From positions 124,001-188,000 of the forward strand of contig OY540815.1 of assembly GCA_961205875.1 (NCBI GenBank): DNA of 64,000 nucleotides. Reading direction: 5' to 3'. The notes beneath the pieces were generated by a model, which saw only the letters and a program-made list of their open reading frames with translations, did no database searches and had not been told where the DNA came from. The position numbers were made by a program, and so were the translations under genes. Positions 34,274-44,600 of the stretch are shown one piece after another; within the stretch, counting starts at the first letter, position 1, and each line of letters starts with the position of its first letter. Origin of the DNA: Sialis fuliginosa (Eukaryota > Arthropoda > Insecta > Megaloptera > Sialidae).

Positions 34274-35852
34274 TCAAATTTTTTTTTTAAATGTAGCTTA
34301 CACTCTTATCTTTAAGAGGATCACGCACTTAAAGACCTTCGCGTACTCCTTCTCCTTTAAAAACAAATTAAAACTCATAAGCTAACAAATAAACTCATAA
34401 GCTAACAAAGAAGTAAATTGAATAGTTAATATTTCAGCTTGGAGCGATCGAGGAGACTCAAATTTTTTTTTAAAATGTAGCTTACACTCTTATCTTTAAG
34501 AGGATCACGCACTTAAAGACCTTCGCGTACTCCTTCTCCTTTAAAAACAAATTAAAACTCATAAGCTAACAAATAAACTCATAAGCTAACATAGAAGTAA
34601 ATTGAATAGTTAATATCTCAGCTTGGAGCGATCGAGGAGACTCAATTTTTTTTTTAAAATGTAGCTTACACTCTTATCTTTAAGAGGATCACGCACTTAA
34701 AGACCTTCGCGTACTCCTTCTCCTTTAAAAACAAATTAAAACTCATAAGCTAACAAATAAACTCATAAGCTAACATAGAAGTAAATTGAATAGTTAATAT
34801 CTCAGCTTGGCGCGATCGAAGAGACTCAATTTTTTTTTTAAAATGTAGCTTACACTCTTATCTTTAAGAGGATCACGCACTTAAAGACCTTCGCGTACTC
34901 CTTCTCCTTTAAAAACAAATTAAAACTCATAAGCTAACAAATAAACTCATAAGCTAACATAGAAGTAAATTAAATAGTTAATATCTCAGCTTGGCGCGAT
35001 CGAAGAGACTCAAATTTTTTTTTAAAATGTAGCTTACACTCTTATCTTTAAGAGGATCACGCACTTAAAGACCTTCGCGTACTCCTTCTCCTTTAAAAAC
35101 AAATTAAAACTCATAAGCTAACAAATAAACTCATAAGCTAACAAAGTAGTAAATTGAATAGTTAATATCTCAGCTTGGAGCGATCGAGGAGACTCAAATT
35201 TTTTTTTAAAATGTAGCTTACACTCTTGTCTTTAAGAGGATCACGCACTTAAAAACCTTCGCGTACTCCTTCTCCTTTAAAAACAAATTAAAACTCATAA
35301 GCTAACAAATAAACTCATAAGCTAACAAAGAAGTAAATTGAATAGTTAATATCTCAGCTTGGCGCGATCGAAGAGACTCAAATTTTTTTTTAAAATGTAG
35401 CTTACACTCTTATCTTTAAGAGGATCACGCACTTAAAGACCTTTGCGTACTCCTTCTCCTTTAAAAACAAATTAAAACTCATAAGCTAACAAATAAACTC
35501 ATAAGCTAACATAGAAGTAAATTAAATAGTTAATATCTCAGCTTGGCGCGATCGAAGAGACTCAAATTTTTTTTTAAAATGTAGCTTACACTCTTATCTT
35601 TAAGAGGATCACGCACTTAAAGACCTTCGCGTACTCCTTCTCCTTTAAAAACAAATTAAAACTCATAAGCTAACAAATAAACTCATAAGCTAACAAAGAT
35701 GTAAATTGAATAGTTAATATCTCAGCTTGGCGCGATCGAGGAGACTCAAAATTTTTTTTAAAATGTAGCTTACACTCTTATCTTTAAGAGGATCACGCAC
35801 TTAAAGACCTTTGCGTACTCCTTCTCCTTTAAAAACAAATTAAAACTCATAA
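34274..35852 (+). repeat. Satellite array, ~183-bp unit, nine copies
   Basis: GTAGCTTACACTCTT recurs nine times (first near 34300, last near 35766) at about 183-bp intervals. The unit contains GAGGATCACGCACTTAAAG, a doubled ACTCATAAGCTAACA and CTTGGMGCGATCGARGAGACTC. Copies differ by only a few bases. No unit is seen elsewhere in the window. Confidence 0.95.
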
Positions 35853-36230
35853 GCGGTTGAACTGCAGTTTACGGTAACTATTTCTAACGAATCTGAGAAA
35901 ATATCAGTGTAATCATAGATAACATAAATACATAAAGTGGGCGGGGCGAATTTCATTTGGAGAATGGCGCGATTTTTAAAATTCATATTATTAAACATTT
36001 CTTAATTTACGTGTTTTTTAAATTTTATTTCTATTTTATATACTATATATTTTGTAAGTACGTTATGTATTTTATTATGCAAACATTTCACATTTTTATG
36101 TTTAATTATAATAAATTAATGTATTTTTATTATTTGATGCATATAGACTTGTACTGGGTGAATTATGAAGGTACTTGTTAATTATTTCCCAATTTAAATT
36201 TAGTTTAAGTTAGAGTAGTCCAGGTAAGGC
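35853..36230 (+). repeat. Direct repeat D, copy 2
   Basis: A near-exact copy of 33899-34273 placed immediately after the last, truncated satellite unit; it then continues into the element body at 36231. Confidence 0.95.
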
Positions 36231-36243
36231 TGGTTAGTTTCCA

Positions 36244-36265
36244 TAGGTTAGGTTAGGTTAGGTTA
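36244..36265 (+). repeat. Short run of the insect telomere motif (TTAGG)
   Basis: ATAGGTTAGGTTAGGTTAGG contains three to four consecutive TTAGG units, the canonical insect telomere repeat, at an internal position in the nested element. Confidence 0.6.
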
Positions 36266-36380
36266 TGAATTTCTGTTAATACATCGAAATACTACAGCAC
36301 TAAAATTTTAAACTATAGTTGTAGTGGGACGTGAAATATTATTATAATAATAATTAATATATATATATAGTAATATATAG

Positions 36381-36409
36381 TCCTTAATATATATAAAGCT
36401 CAACGTCTC

Positions 36410-36451
<42 letters not shown>

Positions 36452-37280
36452 CGTTAGTTACCTTATCACTCGAGAACCACTTATCCGATTTACGAGTTTT
36501 TTTTTTTAATTCATAGGTACGTTCTCTGGCCAGGTTATAGGTTATATTTTTTTACGTTAGGTAACATAACAACAAAGCAGTGACGATAATAGTAAATCAA
36601 GTCGGAAAAAATTTTGCCGTCGGCGCGCTGTTTTGTAATACGCTGCCTAAACCGTTCAATATAGAACAAAATAATGTAATAAAGAATTGTGTAGAATCAA
36701 AAGTTCTTCAATTAAGTCCGCGACACCATATGTCTAACTTTTATATTTTAGCCACAATGACTGCTTTTATGTTACAAAGAAAACATAAAATATTTGGGTT
36801 TTGTTTACATGGACTTATGACCTGCAAAACATTAATCCATATCGAAATAAATGATTTCATCGTCATAAGTACTTAATGTAGATATAGTTTGCCATTTACA
36901 GCATCCAATTTGGTCGTATAGTTTAGAAAATATCTTAAAATATATTTATAAAGATAATATCTTAAATGTATGGTGTCGTGCCGCATCGAAGCAAGTACAT
37001 CAGACTGGATTCGCGTACGCTCGGTTGTTATTCGGAGTCCCTCGGCTGATCGTTTGTGTTTATTTTGTTTTCAATAATTAACATTTAAATTTAAACAGAA
37101 CACAAATTATTTGTACTTTTTTCTTCTGATTCGTTTTTGTTAGGTAATTTAGGTATTGATAAATTATTATTACAATAATAACTAATCGTGTTTGTACTTA
37201 ATTATTTAAACTATATTTTTCAAAAATCCTAAACAATAATTCCGTAGTCTACGCGAGCGAAGCCGCGTGGGCCCAGCTAG
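36381..37280 (+). mobile_element. Helitron, GCTCAACGTCTC family, full length (900 bp)
   Basis: It starts TCCTTAATATATATAAAGC, then a (GTCT)n microsatellite. It ends ACGCGAGCGAAGCCGCGTGG, GCCCAGCTAG, then T. The stem ACGCG/CGCGT lies about 9 bp before CTAG. The 98-codon frame at 36580-36876 shows no Rep or helicase motif. Confidence 0.85.
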
Positions 37281-37566
37281 TAATTATTATAAGTTTATAA
37301 TTTATTGTAATAATATAAAAGTTTAAAATCCCGCCAATTTATATTAATTGCCAGCTGTTGGGAGAGGTCGATACAAAACAGAAATAAAATTTAAAAAACA
37401 CGTAAATTAAGAAATGTTTAATAATATGAATTTTAAAAATCGCGCCATTTTCCAAATGAAGTTCGCTCCGCCCACTTTATGTATTTATGTTATCTATGAC
37501 TACACTGTTATTTTCTCAGATTCGTTAGAATTAGTTACCGTATACTGCAGTTCAACCTTATTATTA

Positions 37567-38140
37567 ATAAGTATTATCTATTTCCAGTATCAAACAATAA
37601 TAAAGTGTATAGGGCCAGTGGGCCCGTCGATTTTTTTCAAATATTTTTTTGTTCTTTAATTATTTCCCGAGTAGGGTTCTTGTAGAAGATTATTTGTCAA
37701 AAAATACACAGAAACATACTTTCTTCATTTTGGTGTTTTGAAAAAAATTAAGTTCAGAGATTTGATACGCCCTGTACAAAGAATACAATTTTGTTAATGT
37801 TTGATGTAATATCGCAATAATAGATGCCAAAATTATTTTTAGCAGAAAACAAAATTTTTTTTGTTGTAATTACAAGATGTTGAAAATAACACAATTTTCT
37901 TACAAAAATGGTCATAATTTATTATTTACCACTCAGTATAATCCCACACATGCTATATCAAAGTATCCAAAAAAATAAATACCTTTAGATTATAAATTAA
38001 AAAAATATACTTTGTATTTAAAAAAATATTACTTTGATCTGTAACACACTCATGGGACACCCTATATAAATGTAACTATTTAAAAAATGTGCTGCTTGTC
38101 TATCCTGACAACTTTTGTATTTAAAGTTTTCTTCCACTTA
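37567..38140. repeat. Relic related to foldback element C
   Basis: Positions 37570-37700 (ttatctatttccagtatcaa...cccgtcgatttttt) resemble the inner arm of the foldback at 19598-20774 (about 19810-19890). The rest is AT-rich with no gene. Confidence 0.5.
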
Positions 38141-38169
38141 TCCTTAATATATATAAAGCTCAACGTCTC

Positions 38170-38203
<34 letters not shown>

Positions 38204-39031
38204 CGTTAGTTACCTTATCACTCGAGAACCACTTATCCGATTTACGAGTTTTTTTTTAATTCATAGGTACGTTCTCTGGCCAGGTTATAGGCTATATTTT
38301 TTTACGTTAGGTAACATAACAACAAAGCAGTGACGATAATAGTAAATCAAGTCGGAAAAAATTTTGCCGTCGGCGCGCTGTTTTGTAATACGCTGCCTAA
38401 ACCGTTCAATATAGAACAAAATAATGTATTAAAGAATTGTGTAGAATCAAAAGTTCTACAATTAAGTCAGCGACACGATATGTCTAACTTTTATATTTAA
38501 GCCACAATGACTGCTTTTATGTTACAAAAAAAACATAAAATATTTGGGTTTTGTTTACATGGACTTATGACCTGCAAAACATTAATCCTTATCGAAATAA
38601 ATGATTTCATCGTCATAAGTACTTAATGTAGATATAGTTTGCCATTTACAGCATCCAATTTGGTCGTATAGTTTAGAAAATATCTTAAAATATATTTATA
38701 AAGGTAACATTTTAAATGTATGGTGTCGTGCCGCATCGAAGCGATGTACATCAGACTGGATTCGCTTACGTTCGGTAGATATTCGGAGTCCCTCGGCTGA
38801 TCGTTTGAGTTAATTTTGTTTTCAATAATTAACATTTAAATTTAAACAGAACACAAATTATTTGTACTTTTTTCTTCTGATTCGTTTTTGTTAGGTAATT
38901 TAGGTATTGATAAATTATTATTACAATAATAACTAATCGTGTTTGTACTTAATTAATTAAACTATATTTTTCAAAAATCCTAAACAATAATTCCGTAGTC
39001 TACGCGAGCGAAGCCGCGTGGGCCCAGCTAG
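38141..39031 (+). mobile_element. Helitron, GCTCAACGTCTC family, full length (891 bp)
   Basis: An A at 38140, TCCTTAATATATATAAAGC at the start, the same hairpin and GCCCAGCTAG at the end, T at 39032: the A^T insertion preference of Helitrons. It is highly similar to 36381-37280. Confidence 0.9.
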
Positions 39032-39159
39032 TATTATAATAAATGAAATATTGAACTTTGACAAAATAAGGCAAATAGCGTCCTATTAAAACATTACATA
39101 CATATAAAGACCTTGATAAACAACCATAGATGCATGTTAACTGTCAAATCTGAGTTCAA

Positions 39160-39588
39160 CAATTACAGTTTTTTAGAAGAGCATTAAATTTTCTTTTTGC
39201 GCATTTAATAAGCATTTAATTTTCTGAAGCGTCTCGTGTAGTTACATACGATTTTAACTGTTATTCGACACTTTGTTCTGCTAAGTTCATCTGAAACTAG
39301 CAAAACATGTAATACTTTTTTTTTTTAAAAAGCATTAAATTTTCTTTTTGAGCATTTAATTAGCATTTAATTTTCTGAAGCATCTCGTGTAGTTACATAC
39401 GATTTTAACTGTTTTTCGATACTTTGTTCTGCTGAGTTCATCTGAAGCTAGCAAAACATGCAATATTTTTTTTTCTAAAAGAGCATTAAATTTTCTTTTT
39501 GCGCATTTAATTAGCATTTAATTAGCACTTAATTATTAGTCAAGTGAACTTTTGTTTTGCTGACTTTGCTCTGCTAACTTCATGGACA
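39160..39588 (-). repeat. Tandem array of the ~150-bp unit, inverted (right arm)
   Basis: About two and a half units in reverse orientation to 33030-33835 (CACTTTGTTCTGC landmarks near 39271 and 39420), ending in the complement of the left terminus. Confidence 0.9.
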
Positions 39589-39599
39589 TAGACACCATA

Positions 39600-40390
39600 A
39601 CTCACACCAGAGTATTAAGTTGTTGATTTTAGGCAACTAGGTCGCAACATGATGGTCGTCGAAAATCTCATGACTAAAATGTCATTTTTGAAAAATGTCG
39701 CTTTATTCCCGATCAGCTAAAAAGGAATAGTGTTATTTAAAGATTAATAAAAAAATTCAAAAAATTCACTGTTTAACTAGATACTATAGGGAAGTTATTT
39801 ATGGGTTCAAACATGGTTTTCACTTTGAATTGTAACTATATATAGATTTTTTTGTAATTTTTTGCCTTTTTTAGCATTACGTATATATTTTAAAAACTAT
39901 CTAACGTAGAATAAAACAATATAATTCATTTTATAGGTAATTTTATTCTTTGCAAATTGAATCTCTTGATATGAAGTTGTAAGTATAACCGTTTGCCCAC
40001 AATGTTTAAATAAACACAAAATAATGCATTCTACAACATGAATAGAAAGATTATTTCAACAATTGTGTTAATAAATATTTTTACAGTTTTTCACTTGTAT
40101 CTTTCAAATTATGTTAATTACAAATTTTATTACATCATTGATTTCATATTTTAAAATGGCACAAATTAAATAACTATGGGTATCAAATTTTTATATGTGC
40201 TAGCAGTGTTAACCAATGTTAAAATCCCCATTTGTAATGCATTATTTCAAAAATTACCCCTCTTCTCCCCCTAGTCTGCCCTTAAGGATACACCCGGGGG
40301 TACGCCGGTAACACTTAACTCTCAAAAACGGTACATGGGGATTTTAACATTAGTTTTATAAAATAGAAAAAAACACTAAAATTATAAATA
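39600..40390. other. No gene seen
   Basis: AT-rich sequence between the large element and the foldback upstream of ornithine decarboxylase; nothing supportable. Confidence 0.4.
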
Positions 40391-40394
40391 TTTT

Positions 40395-41390
40395 TAGGCC
40401 ACAAACATGTTTTTTATTCTTTTTTTGCTGAAAAAACTTCTATTCATACCAGTGCAGGATCTCTTGATATCTCCTATTTGGTATACAAACCTTCAAAAAT
40501 AGATTCGTCATAAAATTTAGAATAAAAAGCAATAAATTATTGTTGACTAAATTTTATATTTTTCGTGTAATTGAAAGTCAAAATAAACGAATATTAGACG
40601 ATAATCCTCGCGGGCCGCGGGTTGTACAAGCTTGATCTAATATTCGTTGATTTTGACTTTCAAATATACGAAAAATATATAGTTTAGTAAACAATAATTC
40701 ATTGATTTTTATTCTAAATTTTATGGCGAATCTATTCTTTTGAAATTTAGGGTTCCGAAGAAACTCTATTAATCTCACTTTGTCGTCCGTCCGTCTTTTT
40801 CATTCAAAGTTAAATAGCTTGTAAACTATATAAGCTAGAAATTTGAAATTTTTACTAAACATATAAAATGATACCCTCTAGTAAAAGATGTAAAAAATTG
40901 AAAAAATAATATTTCAGGGAGGGCACTAAGGAGCTAAGCTAGCTTTAAAAAAAACTAACTCTGTAACTACTGGCTCAAAAAATCTGAAAAATTTTGATAA
41001 CGAGGCCTTGGTGGGACTACCAACGACAAATACTAAAGTCAGTAATATTTTAAATTTTGGAATAATAGGGAAGGGTGTCATAGAATGTTTTATTTTCATA
41101 TTTACGCATGTGGGGTATCGAAATATAGATCTCAATTAGTAGAATATGACCGTATTTTTATTCTAACTCAAAAATGCACCTGTAGGTGACTCCAAACAGT
41201 CCACGTAGTAGCTACTTCGGAACCCTTATGACATACTCGTGTATGTCTTGCCCGAATTATTTTAGTTTGAGGGTTTGTATGTATCAAATAGGAGCTACCA
41301 AGAGATCCTGCGCTAGTATGAATATAAGTTTTTCCAGCAAAAAAGAATAAAAAACATGTTTGTAGCCTATAAATATTTATGATTTTGACT
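40395..41390. repeat. Inverted repeat pair with an inner palindrome
   Basis: Positions 40395-40480 (tttttgctgaaaaaacttctattcatacc...gatctcttg) are inverted at about 41295-41380. Inside, 40488-40745 is a second palindrome centred near 40612 (AAAGTCAAAATAAACGAATA versus TATTCGTTGATTTTGACTTT). Repeat C follows at 40747-40880. Confidence 0.65.
40747..40880 (+). repeat. Dispersed repeat C, uninterrupted copy
   Basis: It reads agggttccgaagaaactc...cactttgtcgtccgtccg...gtaaactatataagctagaaatttgaaa. It supplies the empty site for the foldback at 19598-20774. Confidence 0.8.
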
Positions 41391-41476
41391 TCCAATACAC
41401 ATATTTGCTTTTTAATTTACAGTTTACTTTACGATGATATTTTATTTAACTCTTCTACTAAAAAAATAAAACCAAA

Positions 41477-41663
41477 ATGAAGCTCAGTAATTTGGAAGAT
41501 AGAATTCATGTGCTAGATTCGAACACCGATGTTATGGAAGTTATCCGATCCATCGCTGATTCAGGAATGCAGGAAGAAGCTTTCTATATTTGTGACATCG
41601 GAGATATAGTAAAAAAACATAAAACCTTCAAAATGGCAATGCCACGAGTCGAACCACATTATG
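41477..41663 (+). CDS. Odc: Odc coding exon 1
   Basis: The ATG at 41477 is preceded by AACCAAA. It encodes the N-terminal strand region to PRVEPHY. Donor gtaagatt follows; the last G completes the Ala codon of AVKCN. Confidence 0.9.
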
Positions 41664-44600
41664 GTAAGATTTTACTTTAAATATTTTCTTTTATTAAAAC
41701 ATGTTTTTATTACATTAAACAATCGAGCATTTTTCGCATAAAATAAGCATGAAATGCATGGGGATTTCCTAAACGGTAAGAGATACAGATTTGGTTAAAT
41801 GAGATGAATTATTTGTAAGGAAGAGGTGAGTATTACTACATCAAAAAATATTGATAAGTCTATGTGGTTTAGGCGAAATTCCTAAAAATCTGAAAGTTCG
41901 GAAATTCTTTAATAACTTTTTTGTCAAAGTAGTAGAGTACTTTTTATTTGCGGTTTCTTAAAGCACTTTTAGTTACGAATTGATTGGTGTATTTAAAAAT
42001 GTTATATCACTACTCGTTTTCGTGTTACAAGCCCTAATTTTAGTTTTTCTTATGGGTCACTAATTGTAAGTTGACTATAACATATTTGAACGTGTTTTTT
42101 ACTCTACTTTACAACGATATGTCACTTGTCATATTTATTTTCGAAAATAAGTCGAAGTACTAAATACTAGTGATATTTATTAAGTATTTTATTACAAACA
42201 TTTAAGTAGGCCATGAACAATAAAAATTGTTAAACAAAAATCAAAATAATAAATGAAAATTGAAAATAATAAACTATTATAAAAAAAATGTTATTTTTTT
42301 CGATAATAAGTATGACATGTGACATATTGTAGTAAAGTAGAGTAAAAAACACGTTCAAATATGTTATAGTCAACTTACAATTAGTGACCCATAAGAAAAA
42401 CTAAAATTAGGGCTTGTAACACGAAAACGAGTAGTGATATAAAAATTCTAAATATACCAATCAATTCTACCCAAAAAGTGCTTTAAGAAACCGCAAACAA
42501 AATAAAGAAATTCCGATTTTTCAATTTTTTAGGTATACATAAAATTATAAATATTTTTTGATGTAGTAACACTCACCCCTTCTTTACAAATAATTCATAT
42601 CATTTAACCGAATCTGTATCTCTTACCGTTTAGGAAATCCTCATGCATTTCACGCATATCTTCGACACCACCCTGTATACTAAATTATTTTTTTACAGCT
42701 GTAAAATGCAACGATAGTTTAGTAGTTCTTAGTGTTTTGGCTGCCATTGGTATTGGATTTGATTGTGCTTCTAGAACAGAAATCAAAAAAGTTCTATCGC
42801 TTGGCGTAACACCTGACCGTATTATTTTTGCTAATCCTGCAAAACCGTTGATGCATGTTAAATATGCATCTACTGTAGGTGTATCTATGATGACATTTGA
42901 TAATGAATGTGAACTTCACAAGATCAGTCGATTCTATCCTAATGCTAAATTACTTCTTCGTATACGGTATGATGCGGCTGTCTCACAATATCCTCTTGGC
43001 TCAAAGTTTGGATGCAATATTGAAACCGGTAAATTTAAAACAAATATGGTTGAAGTCAGACTATGGATGTGCCGAAATTCCGACCGGAACTGGTCAATTC
43101 CAGTCAGTTTTGCCGCAATTTTCAATTTAATTTCTTCTTTCTACTAACAAAGATCCATCAATATGGGTTACGGTCTTTGAGCTAAATCACCTATACCATG
43201 GCTTAGACCTACCATAGACTAGCTCCATTGCATGTTACATTTTGGCTAATGGGAGGAAAAGTGTTTGTTATTTCGATTTGAATATTCCATACAATTCCTT
43301 GAAAATGTGTATTGAGGGGGGGGGGGGGGAGAAATCCGAATCCGACGTTTATTTTGCGATATAATGAAGTTCTAATACACTTACAATGGAGCTAGTCTAT
43401 GGTAGGCCTATGCCATGGTATAAGAGATTTTTGCTCCAGACCGTAACCCATATTGATGGATCCTGTAAGATATCTTTTGTTACATTATTTTTGTACAAAA
43501 TTTAGATTATTGCGTTTTATTATTTAATTATTTATTATTTTTGCTTCCTCGCAATATTGAAGATACGAGAAGCTTTGTGATCGTTTTAAAATGAGAAAAA
43601 AAATTGTTCTCCAATTTCAAAACTTTAAATTGATCCTTTCGTTTCAGGTCAAGACAAACATTTTTGGTTTCGTATCTGTTTGTCTGCGTGTCTGTCCCCC
43701 GAATCTTTTGCACACGCATAACTAGGGATTGCAATCCCGATCAAAATTTTCAATCCCGGGATTGAACAATTTTCTTATCCCGGGTTCCCGGGATTAGAAT
43801 TTATTTTTGTAAAAAAATTATTTAACCATTTAATAACTTGTAAATAAATTTTGAAATGTGTACTTACGATTTTACGTATGATTATGAAAAATATTCATAC
43901 AGTGAGTTTTCGTAAAAAAATAATTAGTTGATTTTATAAATAGAATTTAAAGTATAAGTCCTTTTGAGGAACCTTAATTTTTTGTTGAACGTTTTGCATT
44001 TTGCAGATTGTCCATTCACTTCCAGCAAAAAATATTTATACACAAAAAATCAATGTGCACTATTTAATTTCACAAATTTTTTATTAGCACATTTATCTAC
44101 GTTTGACCATAATAATTAACCGTTAAAAAATGATGTACTAAATACAATTTGATATTCAGATCTATGTATAGTAAAAAAATGCAGTCAGACTATAATATGT
44201 CCCTGTGATGTTGCTAGTTCTATATGGATAACACAACAGGCATAAATGGTAAATACATTATACCAATCCTTAAAATTTGTTAAAATGCAGTTTTTACAAG
44301 TTCTTGGAAAAGACAATGCAGTCAGGAGACCCTTTGTAAGCGTAAAGTTTCTAAAAGGGTCGTCTTTATTGCAACCAGATGTACTGACGTTGGCACCAAA
44401 CTTAAAAATTTCACATTCCATATGGGCTAGCGTTATAATATTCTCATAGAAATATAAGAATGCAAATCCAGGTTAATTCTTTTTAAATCCCGAAATCCCG
44501 GTATTAATGTGTTTCTAATCCCGGGATTTCGAGATCAAATTATTACGCGGGATCCCGGGATTGCAATCCCTACGCATAACTCATGAACCAATAAACCGAT

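Larger units (their letters stand above)
33899..37557. mobile_element. 3.7-kb nested element with ~165-bp inverted ends and 9-bp duplication TTATTATTA
   Basis: The left end is GGTTGAACTGCAGTTTACGG; the right end (37395-37557) is the complement of the same sequence for about 165 bp, including AAAGTGGGCGG and ATGGCGCGATTTTTAAAAT. TTATTATTA flanks it at 33890-33898 and 37558-37566 (exact, though low in complexity). The left terminal 375 bp is present twice in direct orientation (33899-34273 and 35853-36230) with a satellite array between. A Helitron lies inside at 36381-37280. No transposase is recognised. Confidence 0.75.
32995..39588. mobile_element. 6.6-kb element with tandem-repeat inverted ends and 9-11 bp target duplication
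   Basis: TAGACACCATA occurs at 32984-32994 and 39589-39599. Between them the DNA starts TGTCCATGAAGTTAGCAGAG and ends with its exact complement. Each end continues into tandem ~150-bp units in opposite orientation (33030-33835 and 39160-39560). If A/T are counted in the inverted repeat, the duplication is AGACACCAT, 9 bp. Inverted ends made of tandem units plus a 9-bp duplication resemble Foldback (FB) elements and some Mutator-like elements. No transposase frame survives. It contains another element of similar style (33899-37557) and two Helitrons. Confidence 0.75.

Noticed and set aside
33030..35852. Regularly spaced repeats as a CRISPR array
   Set aside because: The units are 150 and 183 bp with no unique spacers, in a eukaryotic setting; they are satellite-type tandem repeats.
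36580..36876. 98-codon frame shared with 56479-56706 as a Helitron protein
   Set aside because: The two copies are almost identical DNA, so shared openness is not evidence of selection. No Rep, helicase or zinc-finger motif.
44185..44449. Opposed 78- and 67-codon frames inside the hAT MITE
   Set aside because: No hAT transposase motif; the element is only 850 bp and behaves as a non-autonomous copy.
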